Positions 1-8,292 of a stretch of 64,000 nucleotides of DNA are shown here, in pieces. The DNA lies in contig NZ_LT629784.1 of the NCBI RefSeq assembly GCF_900105595.1, forward strand, positions 3,688,501 to 3,752,500, in the 5' to 3' direction. The translations under genes and the position numbers were made by a program. This stretch comes from Stappia sp. ES.058. GTDB taxonomy: Bacteria; Pseudomonadota; Alphaproteobacteria; Rhizobiales; Stappiaceae. Numbering within the stretch: position 1 is the first letter of the stretch; each line of letters opens with the position of its first letter. The notes beneath the pieces are model-generated. The model did no database searches. It saw only the letters and a program-made list of their open reading frames with translations, and was not told the DNA's origin.

Positions 1-902
1 AGCCGCACCGAAAAATCGAACGCCAGCCGAATGCCGATGGCGACGCCTTCGCCATGGACCAGCCGCGTGCCATCGTAGGCAACAACGGCCTCAAGCGCAT
101 GTCCGAAAGTGTGGCCGAGATTGAGCAGGGCGCGCGTGCCGCCCTCGCGTTCGTCCGCGGCAACGATCGCGGCCTTGGCCCGGCAGGAGGCCGCTATGGC
201 TTGCGCCCGCTCGGCGCCGCCTGCGAAAATCGCGGCATGACTGGAATCCAGCCAGTCGAAGAAGGCCGCGTCGCCGAGCAGCCCGTATTTGACGACTTCG
301 GCATAGCCTGCGCGAAACTCGCGCGCCGGCAGCGTATTCAGCGCATCGGTGTCCGCCAGCACGAGCGCCGGCTGATGAAACGCGCCGATCAGGTTCTTGC
401 CCTGGCGCACGTTGATGCCGGTCTTGCCGCCGACGGATGAATCAACCTGGGCCAGCAAGCTGGTCGGGATCTGAACGAAGGGCATACCCCGACGCACGCT
501 GGCCGCGACATAGCCGGCGAGATCCCCGACGACGCCCCCGCCCAGCGCGACGATCGCGTCGCCGCGTTCGAGCCGCGCTTCCAGCACGCGGTCGCACACG
601 GTCTCGAAGACCTCGAATCGTTTGCTCGCCTCTCCGGGCGGCAACAGGATCGCGGAATGTCCGATGCCGGCCGCGTCCAGTGAAGCCTGCAAGGCCTCCA
701 GGTGGAGCGCCGCCACGTTTTCGTCGCTGACAATGGCAACGCGTGCACCCGGAAGGACCGCGCCGATGCACCGGCCGGCCTCCTCGATCAGTCCGCCGCC
801 GATCAGGATATCGTAACTGCGGGCGCCGAGATCCACGTTGACACGAGCGCTCTGCGACGCGCTGAGAAGGTCGGACGATGGTGCGCTTGGCGAATCGGGC
901 AT
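1..902 (-). CDS. aroB: 3-dehydroquinate synthase, C-terminus cut by the window edge
   Basis: Second step of the shikimate pathway: cyclises DAHP to 3-dehydroquinate in the cytoplasm, using NAD and a metal ion. The reading frame starts at 902 (protein begins MPDSPSAPSS) and stays open for 300 codons to the window start, so the stop lies outside. After a short N-terminal extension comes the family's NAD-binding start (ARSYDILIGGGLI, then VAIVSDENVA) and the LPPGEASKRFE segment typical of AroB. It lies 5 bp downstream of the aroK stop and is surely cotranscribed with it. AroK-AroB adjacency is the usual proteobacterial arrangement. Identification is firm; only the 3' end is unseen. Confidence 0.93.
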   Translation of the reverse strand, partial: MPDSPSAPSSDLLSASQSARVNVDLGARSYDILIGGGLIEEAGRCIGAVLPGARVAIVSDENVAALHLEALQASLDAAGIGHSAILLPPGEASKRFEVFETVCDRVLEARLERGDAIVALGGGVVGDLAGYVAASVRRGMPFVQIPTSLLAQVDSSVGGKTGINVRQGKNLIGAFHQPALVLADTDALNTLPAREFRAGYAEVVKYGLLGDAAFFDWLDSSHAAIFAGGAERAQAIAASCRAKAAIVAADEREGGTRALLNLGHTFGHALEAVVAYDGTRLVHGEGVAIGIRLAFDFSVR

Positions 903-907
903 CTCAG

Positions 908-1531
908 TCAGGCTCCTTGTTCCGACGGGCGAGCGGTCTGCGCCGTTTTCGTGCCCAGTCCCAAAAAGGTCTCGAGCGCCGACACCACATCCAGAACGAC
1001 AGTCTCATGCGGAACGTCGCGAGACCACACCGTTAGGTCAGATCGGGCGTAGACCGGATAGCGATCGTCCATCAGCCGCCGCAAGACCCCTTCCGGGTCG
1101 GGACCGTTGAGAAGCGGCCGCGTCGGCTTGCGGCGAACCCGGCTCATCACCACGGCGAGATCCGCCTTCAGCCAGACCGATACGCCCGACGCGGCGATTT
1201 CCGAGCGCGTCTCGGCGTTCATGAAGGCACCGCCGCCGGTCGCCAGCACCTGCGCGCCGTTCTTCAACAACCGCGAGATCACCCGTTGCTCGCCCGCGCG
1301 AAAATACGGCTCGCCATGCTGGGCGAATATCTCGGCAATCGTCTGATTGGCCGCCGCCTCGATTTCGGTGTCGGCATCCACGAAGGGCAATCCCAGTGCA
1401 TGGGCGAGCCGGCGCCCGACGCTGGACTTGCCGCACCCCATGATGCCGACCAGCACGATCGCCCGTCCGTCGAGCGCGGCCACCAGACGACGGGCACGAT
1501 CCGCTTCGACAAGCTTTTGCATCGCGGACAT
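908..1531 (-). CDS. aroK: Shikimate kinase
   Basis: Phosphorylates shikimate with ATP, fifth step of the chorismate pathway. The 207-residue protein has the Walker A loop GIMGCGKSS near residues 29-37, the FVDADTEIE segment that binds shikimate, the GGGAF motif and the lid RRKPTRPLL. The frame is open further upstream to 1732. I chose the ATG at 1531 because a GGGAGGG ribosome-binding sequence precedes it at suitable spacing and the domain begins just after. Length is a little above the 170-190 residues of many family members because of about 20 extra N-terminal residues. It is the first gene of an aroK-aroB unit. Confidence 0.95.
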   Translation of the reverse strand: MSAMQKLVEADRARRLVAALDGRAIVLVGIMGCGKSSVGRRLAHALGLPFVDADTEIEAAANQTIAEIFAQHGEPYFRAGEQRVISRLLKNGAQVLATGGGAFMNAETRSEIAASGVSVWLKADLAVVMSRVRRKPTRPLLNGPDPEGVLRRLMDDRYPVYARSDLTVWSRDVPHETVVLDVVSALETFLGLGTKTAQTARPSEQGA

Positions 1532-1724
1532 GAAATACCCGCCCTCCCTTGCGTTTCCATCGCTTTGCCCTTCCCGCCCCCGGGTCGTCAAGCCTTCCCG
1601 CGCAGAGCCTGGCGCTTTCCCGTCGCGCAACACGGCAAACCCGCCGTTTTTCTTGCAAGCCGGACCGGGATTGGTCAAAACAGGGAAGATCTCTCCGTCG
1701 TTTTGACGAGTTCGCGGAGTTGGA

Positions 1725-1868
1725 ATGCCCACCTTGACCCGCCTTCTGGTCGCACTCGTGGTCCTCGCCGGCCTGAGCGCGGCCGTTGTCTATTCGCTCG
1801 GCACCTTTGTCGAGCCGTCGCCGCGCGAGATCACCGTCCGCCTCAGGGTCGACGGATTCGGAAGATAG
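1725..1868 (+). CDS. Small single-pass membrane protein upstream of xerD
   Basis: A 47-residue ORF (MPTLTRLLVALVV...) with one strongly hydrophobic segment at about residues 6-27, then a short polar tail containing VEPSPREITVRL and a basic end. GGAGTTGGA lies just before the ATG. It ends 37 bp before xerD on the same strand and is divergent from aroK. From memory, a small protein of the same build (one TM helix, then VEP..REVTV) often sits between aroK and xerD in Rhizobiales. I know of no function. The conserved tail would face the periplasm if the N-terminus stays inside. Confidence 0.65.
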   Translation: MPTLTRLLVALVVLAGLSAAVVYSLGTFVEPSPREITVRLRVDGFGR

Positions 1869-1905
1869 GAAGCCAGAGCGGCAAGACGGAAAAGGCGAAA
1901 GCGTC

Positions 1906-2838
1906 ATGGCCTCCAACGGCATCCTGACCGAGGGCTTTTTGGAAATGCTCTCGGCTGAACGTGGCGCCGCGCTGAACACATTGGAAAACTATCGCCGCGA
2001 TCTGGAAAGCTTCAGCGATTTCACCGCGACAATGGGCAGCACCCTGCAAACGGCGGACAAGGATGCCGTGACCGGCTATCTCCGCGATCTGTCTCACCGC
2101 GGTTTCGCGGCCAGCACCCAGGCGCGGCATCTGTCGACCTTGCGCCAGTTCTACCGGCACCTGTTTGCCGACGGCCTGCGCGGCGACGATCCGACCCGCA
2201 GCGTCTCCTCGCCCAAGACCCGCCCGTCGCTTCCCCGGGTCCTGAGTGTCGAGGACGTCGACCGGCTGCTTGGCATCGCGCGCGACGAAGCACGAACGGG
2301 CGCGGGAACCGAGGCCGCGAGACTGCGCGCCTTGCGTCTGCATGCGCTGCTGGAGGTGCTTTACGCGACCGGTTTGCGTGTCTCGGAGCTCGTGTCGCTT
2401 CCGCTTACCGCTGCATTGCGCGATGAACGCCTGATTTCCGTGCGCGGCAAGGGCAACAAGGAGCGCGCCGTTCCGCTGAGCGATGCGGCGCGCGACGCGA
2501 TGCGCAGTCACGTGGAGGCCGGCACGGCCGCCGGATCCGGCGCCAAATCCAAATGGTTGTTTCCCTCTCATGGGGAAAGCGGTCATCTGACCCGCCAGGC
2601 CTTTGCCCGCGACCTCAAGGCACTGGCGGTGCGCGCCGGACTGGACACGCGCGCTCTGTCACCGCATGTGCTGCGTCATGCCTTCGCCTCGCACCTGCTT
2701 CAAAATGGTGCGGACCTGCGCGTGGTCCAGCAACTGCTTGGGCATGCTGACATTTCAACGACACAGATCTACACGCATGTGCTCGATGCCCGCCTGAAGG
2801 CGCTCGTCGAGGCGCATCATCCGCTCGCCGGGTCCTGA
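1906..2838 (+). CDS. xerD: Site-specific tyrosine recombinase XerD
   Basis: Resolves chromosome dimers at dif together with XerC and FtsK. The 310-residue protein has an N-terminal SAM-like core-binding domain (residues about 1-95) and a C-terminal catalytic domain with all expected residues: Arg in ATGLRVSEL, Lys in VRGKGNKERA, HVLRH, LLGHADISTT and the nucleophile Tyr in QIYTHV. The ATG at 1906 was taken because the Xer N-terminus starts there; the frame extends upstream into the preceding small gene. The position beside aroK is typical of chromosomal xerD in this order, which argues against a phage or plasmid integrase. It converges with the MaoC gene, 9 bp away. Confidence 0.93.
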   Translation: MASNGILTEGFLEMLSAERGAALNTLENYRRDLESFSDFTATMGSTLQTADKDAVTGYLRDLSHRGFAASTQARHLSTLRQFYRHLFADGLRGDDPTRSVSSPKTRPSLPRVLSVEDVDRLLGIARDEARTGAGTEAARLRALRLHALLEVLYATGLRVSELVSLPLTAALRDERLISVRGKGNKERAVPLSDAARDAMRSHVEAGTAAGSGAKSKWLFPSHGESGHLTRQAFARDLKALAVRAGLDTRALSPHVLRHAFASHLLQNGADLRVVQQLLGHADISTTQIYTHVLDARLKALVEAHHPLAGS

Positions 2839-2847
2839 GCCGCTCCC

Positions 2848-3900
2848 CTAACGGGGAATGAGCGCCCAGCAATCGAAATCGAGGATGATGGAGGGATCGT
2901 ACCGCCCCTCGGCGTCGACCAGCGGAAAATCGGCGCAGGCGCGATCCTTGGTGGCGATCATGCGAAGCCGCAAGGCGCCGACATCCTCGCGTCCCTCAAG
3001 CGTCGCCTTTTCGATGACCTCGGACCACGCATAGACCGTGTCGCCGGCAAAAAGCGGCGCGACATGACGTCCGGCATTGATGCCGGCGATGTGAAAGGCA
3101 TTCCCCAGCCCGTTGAACGAAAGCGACCGGGCCAGCGAAATCACATGGCCGCCATAGATCAGCCGACGCCCGAAACGGCCCTGACCTTCCGAATGCTGGT
3201 TGAAATGCACCTTGGCGGTGTTCTGGTACAGCCTCGTCGCGATCTGGTGCTCCGCCTCCTCCACCGTCATGCCGTCGCCATGGTCGATGCGCTCGCCGAC
3301 CGCATAGTCGTCGAAGCGAAACGGCGCGCCGGCGAGATCAAAGTCCCAGGCGCCGACGTTGATCAATGGACAGGCATCGCCCAGTCCCTCGGGCGCGATC
3401 GCATCGGGAAGCTCCGGCACCACCGGCTCGGGCGCCGGCGAGGCGGCGTCGCGCTTGCGCACCATCACCCAGCGTACATAGTCAAGCACCTCGGTGCCGT
3501 CCTGCTTGTAGCCGGTAGAGCGAACATAGACGACACCGGTTTTGCCGTTGGAGTTTTCCTTCACGCCGATCACCTCGGAGATCGCCGAGAGCGTATCGCC
3601 GGGATAGACGGGCGCCAGAAACCGGCCGCCCGCATATCCAAGGTTTGCGACGGCGTTGAGCGAGATATCCGGAACGGTCTTGCCAAAAACGATGTGAAAC
3701 ACGAGCAGATCGTCGACCGGCGCATGGGGATAATGAAGCGCGCGTGCGAAGGCGTCGGAGGACTGGACGGCGAAACGCGGCCCGTAAAGGGCGGTATAAA
3801 GCGCCACATCGCCGCTGGTGACCGTGCGCGGCGTTGCATGCCGCAGCACCTGACCGATATGAAAATCCTCGAAAAAATTGCCCGGGTTGGTCTTGCTCAC
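2848..3900 (-). CDS. mch: Mesaconyl-CoA hydratase (double MaoC hotdog)
   Basis: In the ethylmalonyl-CoA pathway this enzyme hydrates mesaconyl-C1-CoA to beta-methylmalyl-CoA. The 350-residue protein has two hotdog/MaoC halves. The first carries FEDFHIGQVLRHATPRTV, with the NAVANLGYAGGRF and YPGDTL segments. The second carries FDDYAVGERIDHGDGMTVEE, with RLIYGGHVISLARSL and FAGDTV. Length and the N-terminal SKTNPGNFFEDF fit Mch rather than single-domain MaoC dehydratases. Start is a GTG at 3900 preceded by GGAAGGGA. The pathway assignment is strengthened by ccr and the ethylmalonyl-CoA mutase gene 12-15 kb away. A generic MaoC dehydratase is the alternative. Confidence 0.85.
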   Translation of the reverse strand: MSKTNPGNFFEDFHIGQVLRHATPRTVTSGDVALYTALYGPRFAVQSSDAFARALHYPHAPVDDLLVFHIVFGKTVPDISLNAVANLGYAGGRFLAPVYPGDTLSAISEVIGVKENSNGKTGVVYVRSTGYKQDGTEVLDYVRWVMVRKRDAASPAPEPVVPELPDAIAPEGLGDACPLINVGAWDFDLAGAPFRFDDYAVGERIDHGDGMTVEEAEHQIATRLYQNTAKVHFNQHSEGQGRFGRRLIYGGHVISLARSLSFNGLGNAFHIAGINAGRHVAPLFAGDTVYAWSEVIEKATLEGREDVGALRLRMIATKDRACADFPLVDAEGRYDPSIILDFDCWALIPR

Positions 3901-4119
3901 GGCTGGTCCCTTCCGTTGTGTCCAGCGCAACCGACCGCCTCGCCGGCAGCGCGCGCCGCATAAGACCGTGCGCGCGCGCCATGTGCAAGTCGGACCTGTG
4001 ACGGATGCGCATACATGCAGCCATGATTGCCGCACTGGCGCGTTGCGCCATCAGTTCGTAGTGTGCGCTTGCCGTTCGGGAATACCCGTTCGGTCACAAG
4101 AACACGATGAGGCAGGCCA

Positions 4120-4848
4120 ATGCCGTCCGACAGGTCAAAGTCGTCTGCAGGCGAGATGAAGGCACAAGTCCCGGCGGCGGGAAAGATGTCGCCCTTCCCG
4201 GAGCCGCTGCTCGAGGGCTATCGCCAGTACCGCGAGCGGGCCCACGCCCCGCATCGCTCGAACTACGAACATCTTGCGCTTTACGGTCAGCAGCCCGAGG
4301 TGATGGTCGTTTCCTGCTGCGACAGCCGGGTGACCCCGGAAGGCATCTTCGGCGCCGGCCCGGGCGAATTGTTCGTCGTGCGCAATGTCGCCAATCTGGT
4401 GCCCCCCTATGAACCCGACGGCGATTATCATTCCACCAGCGCCGCGCTCGAATTCGCCGTTCAGGCCCTGAAGGTGAAGCACATCGTCGTGATGGGGCAC
4501 GGTCTGTGCGGTGGCGTAAAGGCCTTTCTGACGCAGGATTCCAAGCCTTTGTCGCCCGGCGATTTCATCGGCAAGTGGATGACGCTGCTCGAGCCGGCCG
4601 CGCAATTCCAGTGCCTGGCCCTGGAACGCGACGAGGACCAGCAACTGGCTCTCGAATATGCCGGCGTGCGCCAGTCGCTTGAAAACCTGAGAACCTTTCC
4701 GTGCGTGCGCATCCTGGAGGAGCGGGGCAGGCTGTCGCTGCACGGCGCCTGGTTCGACATCGGTTCGGGCGAACTCAGGGTGATGGACGCGAACAGCCGG
4801 AAATTCGTCGAAGCCCAGATGCTGACCGACATGACAGCGCCGCAGTAG
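4120..4848 (+). CDS. Beta-class carbonic anhydrase
   Basis: Interconverts CO2 and bicarbonate in the cytoplasm. The 242-residue protein carries the zinc motif C66-x-D68-x-R70 (SCCDSRV) and H127/C130 in GHGLCGG, which complete the beta-CA metal site. FVVRNVANLVPP is the usual intervening strand. The ATG at 4120 gives about 25 extra N-terminal residues; inner ATGs at 4156 and 4186 are possible. It is a single gene between mch and dnaE2, pointing away from mch. A role in balancing CO2 and bicarbonate for crotonyl-CoA carboxylase is plausible but is only inference from proximity. Confidence 0.93.
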   Translation: MPSDRSKSSAGEMKAQVPAAGKMSPFPEPLLEGYRQYRERAHAPHRSNYEHLALYGQQPEVMVVSCCDSRVTPEGIFGAGPGELFVVRNVANLVPPYEPDGDYHSTSAALEFAVQALKVKHIVVMGHGLCGGVKAFLTQDSKPLSPGDFIGKWMTLLEPAAQFQCLALERDEDQQLALEYAGVRQSLENLRTFPCVRILEERGRLSLHGAWFDIGSGELRVMDANSRKFVEAQMLTDMTAPQ

Positions 4849-4920
4849 CGCCTGTCCCGGAAAGACCCTGCCGTCCCTCGGGCGGGCATGTCCGTTTTCG
4901 CAAAACTTGGCCCCTGCGCC

Positions 4921-7900
4921 TCAGTGAAAGTTCCGGCCCCTGGGCATGGCGGTCCTGACCTTGTCCTCGGCCCGATCCTGGCGCGACCGCGTGTGAACGT
5001 TGCGGGTCCGGGCAAGCTCCGGCACCTCGCGCACCAGCTGCGCAAGCCCGCTGCCCGGCCGCACCTTGTGCCGCTGGTCGGGCACCGGCCGCCTGACCTC
5101 GTCGGCACGGGCAAGACCGGAATCCGCGATACTGTCGTCGGAAAGATCGCCCAGCATCGGCGTCGCATCCTCCAGCGTGTCGGCGATCAGATGCACCACG
5201 CCCTGATCCGACTGAACCTTGCCGCGCACTCTCAGGAGCCGCGCACCGAGAACCACCGCCCTGTAACGCTCGAACACCTTGGGCCAGACCACGACATTGG
5301 CGACGCCCGTCTCGTCCTCCAGCGTCATGAAGATCACGCCGCTCGCCGTGCCCGGCCGCTGGCGCACCAGCACCAGGCCCGCCACCTCGCGTCGCACCCC
5401 GTTGCGAGTGCGTGACAGCGCATCGCAGGGCGCAATCGACAGCCGCTCGAGACGCCGGCGCAAGAAGGCGACCGGATGCGCCTTCAAGGAGAGCGACAGC
5501 GCGCGATAGTCGGCAACCACATGGGCGCCCGGAGGCATTCGCGGCAGATCCGCATCCGGCTCGCGCCGCAATTCGCCGACGGCCGCCGTGTCGAACAGCG
5601 GCAGGCGTGTGCGTTCCGCGCCATCGTCCAGCCCCTGCGCCGCCCACAGCGCCGCGCGCCGATCCAGCCCGAGAGAGCGAAAGGCGTCGGCCTCGGCAAG
5701 CCGGGCGATGGCGCGTTTCGACAGGCCCGACCGCAACCAGAGGTCGCGCACGGAATCATAGCCGTCTCCCCGTCGCGCGACGAGCGTCTGCATATCCTCC
5801 TGCTTCAGCCCCTTGGCGCTGCGAAACCCGAGCCGCACCGCCCGCGTGCTCAGGATCGTGCCACGCATCTGCATATGGCGCGGATGCAGCCGGCCGGCCG
5901 CCGGCGCCCCGGCCTCCAGGGTCGCGTCCCAGTCGGAAAGATTGATGTCGACCTCGCGCACCTCCACGCCATGCTCGCGCGCATCGCGCACAAGCTGCGC
6001 GGCGGCGTAAAAACCAAGCGGCTGCGCATTCAACATGCCGGCCAGAAAGACATCCGGATAGCGCGCCTTGAGCCAGGCGGAGGCATAGACCAGGAGCGCG
6101 AAACTGGCCGCATGGCTTTCGGGAAAGCCGTATTCGCCAAAGCCCTCGATCTGGCGGAAGCAGCGGTCGGCGAACTCCGCCTCATAACCGCGCGCAACCA
6201 TGCCGTCGATCATCTTGCGCTGAAAGGTGCCGATGGTGCCGACCCGGCGAAAGGTCGCCATCGCGCGGCGCAACCGGTCGGCCTCGCCGGGTGAAAACCC
6301 GGCGGCGACGATGGCGATCCGCATCGCCTGCTCCTGGAACAGCGGCACGCCGAGCGTCTTGCCGAGCACGTCCTCCAGCTCCTTTTTCGGATAAACGACC
6401 TTCTCCAGCCCCTGACGGCGACGCAGATAGGGATGCACCATGTCGCCCTGGATCGGGCCGGGTCGCACGATCGCCACCTCGATCACCAGATCGTAGAAAT
6501 TGCGCGGCTTCAGGCGCGGCAGCATCGTCATCTGTGCCCGGCTTTCCACCTGGAACACGCCAAGCGAATCGGCCCGGCACAACATGTCGTAGACCTCCGG
6601 CTCCTCCGGCGGGATCGACGCCAGCGTCTCCTCCCGGCCGTAGTCCTCGCGCAAAAGGTCGAGGCTCTTGCGGATCGCGGTCAGCATGCCAAGCGCCAGA
6701 ATGTCGATCTTCAGCATGCCGAGCGATTCCAGATCGTCCTTGTCCCACTCGATGACGGTGCGCCCCTCCATCGCCGCATTCTGGATCGGCACCACCGTAT
6801 CGAGCCGCCCCCGGGTGATGACGAAGCCGCCGACATGCTGCGAGAGATGGCGCGGGAAGCCGATGATCGCGCGCGACAGCCGCGCCACCAGCTCCAGGCG
6901 AGGGTCGACGGGATCGAGCCCCGCCTCGCGCAACATGCGTTGATCGATGCCGTTGGACGACCAGCCCCAGATGGTGCCGGCGAGGCGATTGAGCGTATCC
7001 TGCGACAGCCCGAAGACCTTGCCCACCTCACGCACGGCCGAGCGGGTGCGATAGGTGATCACGGTGGCCGCGAGGCCAGCGCGCTCGCGCCCGTATTTCC
7101 CGTAGATGTACTGGATCACCTCCTCGCGCCGCTCGTGCTCGAAGTCGACGTCGATATCCGGCGGCTCGCGCCGCTCGGGCGAGATGAAGCGCTCGAACAG
7201 GAGATCGCCGCGCACCGGGTCGACCTCGGTGATGCCGAGGCAAAAACACACGGCCGAATTGGCCGCCGACCCGCGCCCCTGCGCCAGGATATCTCGGGCG
7301 CGGGCGAAACGGACGATGTCCTGAACGGTGAGAAAATAGGGCGCATAGACGAGGTCCTCGATCAGCGCAAGCTCGCGCCGGATTGTTGCCTCGACCCTTG
7401 GCGGAACGCCGTCGGGATAGCGACGCTCCGCCCCTTTCCACGTCAGTCGTTCCAGTTCCTGCTGCGGCGTGGCGCTCATGCCGCTCGGTTCTTCGGGATA
7501 TTCATAGGCCAGATCGTCGAGGGAAAACGTCACGCTCTCCAGAAGAGCGACGGCCTCGGCCAGCGCCTCGGGGGTCGCGCGAAAAACATGCGCCATCGCC
7601 GATGCGTCCTTCAGATGACGCTCCGCATTCGCCTCCAGCCGGCGACCCGCGCCTTCCAGCGTCTCATGCAGGCGGATACAGCTCAAAACATCCTGCAAGG
7701 GCCGGCGTTCAGCGGCATGATAGAGCACGTCGTTGGTGGCGAGCAGCGGCACGCCGGCCGCGCGCGCGATGCCGGCGAGCCGCTCCAGCCGGCGACGGTC
7801 GTCGGGACCATAGCCCAGCGCCGCTGCCAGGCGGGGACGATCCTCGAAGACGCCACGCAAACGGACAAGCAGCGCTTCAAGGCCGGCCTCCTCCTCAGGT

Positions 7901-8292
7901 GCGGGGATCGGGGCAAGCACCAGCCCCTCACCCCAGGCCACGAGATCCTCCAGCGTCAGATGGCAGTCGCCCTTGGGAGCGCGCCGGTTGCCGATCGTCA
8001 GGAGCCGCGTCAGCCGGCCATAGGCCTCCCGGTCGCGCGGCCAGGCCAGGATATCCGGCGTTCCATCGCAAAACGCCAGCCTGCAGCCGACCACGAGCCG
8101 CAGGCCGATCTCCTTGGCCGCCATATGCGCGCGGACCACGCCGGCAAGCGAGTTCCGGTCGCAGATCCCCAGACCCGCCAGACCAAGCTCGCCGGCACGG
8201 CGCACCAGTTCCTCCGGATGCGACGCGCCGCGCAGAAAGGAGAAATTCGTCGCCGCACAGAGTTCGGCATATCCCGGGGAAAACCCGCTCAT
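4921..8292 (-). CDS. dnaE2: Error-prone DNA polymerase DnaE2 (ImuC)
   Basis: C-family translesion polymerase of the SOS mutasome. The 1123-residue protein starts with a PHP domain (about residues 6-205). It then has the palm with GRGSAANS near 339-346 and the catalytic PDIDVDF near 378-384, a fingers/HhH region, and a C-terminal OB fold around 985-1055 (GVIFMTLEDETG). It ends in the DnaE2-type tail PRGRNFH. The start codon overlaps the imuB stop in an ATGA (8289-8292), indicating translational coupling. It is third in the imuA-imuB-dnaE2 operon and presumably under LexA control from the box at 10715. Its length matches DnaE2 and its genomic context excludes the replicative DnaE1. Confidence 0.96.
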   Translation of the reverse strand: MSGFSPGYAELCAATNFSFLRGASHPEELVRRAGELGLAGLGICDRNSLAGVVRAHMAAKEIGLRLVVGCRLAFCDGTPDILAWPRDREAYGRLTRLLTIGNRRAPKGDCHLTLEDLVAWGEGLVLAPIPAPEEEAGLEALLVRLRGVFEDRPRLAAALGYGPDDRRRLERLAGIARAAGVPLLATNDVLYHAAERRPLQDVLSCIRLHETLEGAGRRLEANAERHLKDASAMAHVFRATPEALAEAVALLESVTFSLDDLAYEYPEEPSGMSATPQQELERLTWKGAERRYPDGVPPRVEATIRRELALIEDLVYAPYFLTVQDIVRFARARDILAQGRGSAANSAVCFCLGITEVDPVRGDLLFERFISPERREPPDIDVDFEHERREEVIQYIYGKYGRERAGLAATVITYRTRSAVREVGKVFGLSQDTLNRLAGTIWGWSSNGIDQRMLREAGLDPVDPRLELVARLSRAIIGFPRHLSQHVGGFVITRGRLDTVVPIQNAAMEGRTVIEWDKDDLESLGMLKIDILALGMLTAIRKSLDLLREDYGREETLASIPPEEPEVYDMLCRADSLGVFQVESRAQMTMLPRLKPRNFYDLVIEVAIVRPGPIQGDMVHPYLRRRQGLEKVVYPKKELEDVLGKTLGVPLFQEQAMRIAIVAAGFSPGEADRLRRAMATFRRVGTIGTFQRKMIDGMVARGYEAEFADRCFRQIEGFGEYGFPESHAASFALLVYASAWLKARYPDVFLAGMLNAQPLGFYAAAQLVRDAREHGVEVREVDINLSDWDATLEAGAPAAGRLHPRHMQMRGTILSTRAVRLGFRSAKGLKQEDMQTLVARRGDGYDSVRDLWLRSGLSKRAIARLAEADAFRSLGLDRRAALWAAQGLDDGAERTRLPLFDTAAVGELRREPDADLPRMPPGAHVVADYRALSLSLKAHPVAFLRRRLERLSIAPCDALSRTRNGVRREVAGLVLVRQRPGTASGVIFMTLEDETGVANVVVWPKVFERYRAVVLGARLLRVRGKVQSDQGVVHLIADTLEDATPMLGDLSDDSIADSGLARADEVRRPVPDQRHKVRPGSGLAQLVREVPELARTRNVHTRSRQDRAEDKVRTAMPRGRNFH

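Noticed and set aside
1906..2838. XerD as a sign of a mobile element or integration site
   Set aside because: Its position beside aroK-aroB and full chromosomal-type sequence fit housekeeping dimer resolution; no att repeats or phage genes are nearby.
4849..4920. Terminator after the carbonic anhydrase gene
   Set aside because: Only a weak 5-6 bp stem near the TTTT at about 4893; not strong enough to annotate.
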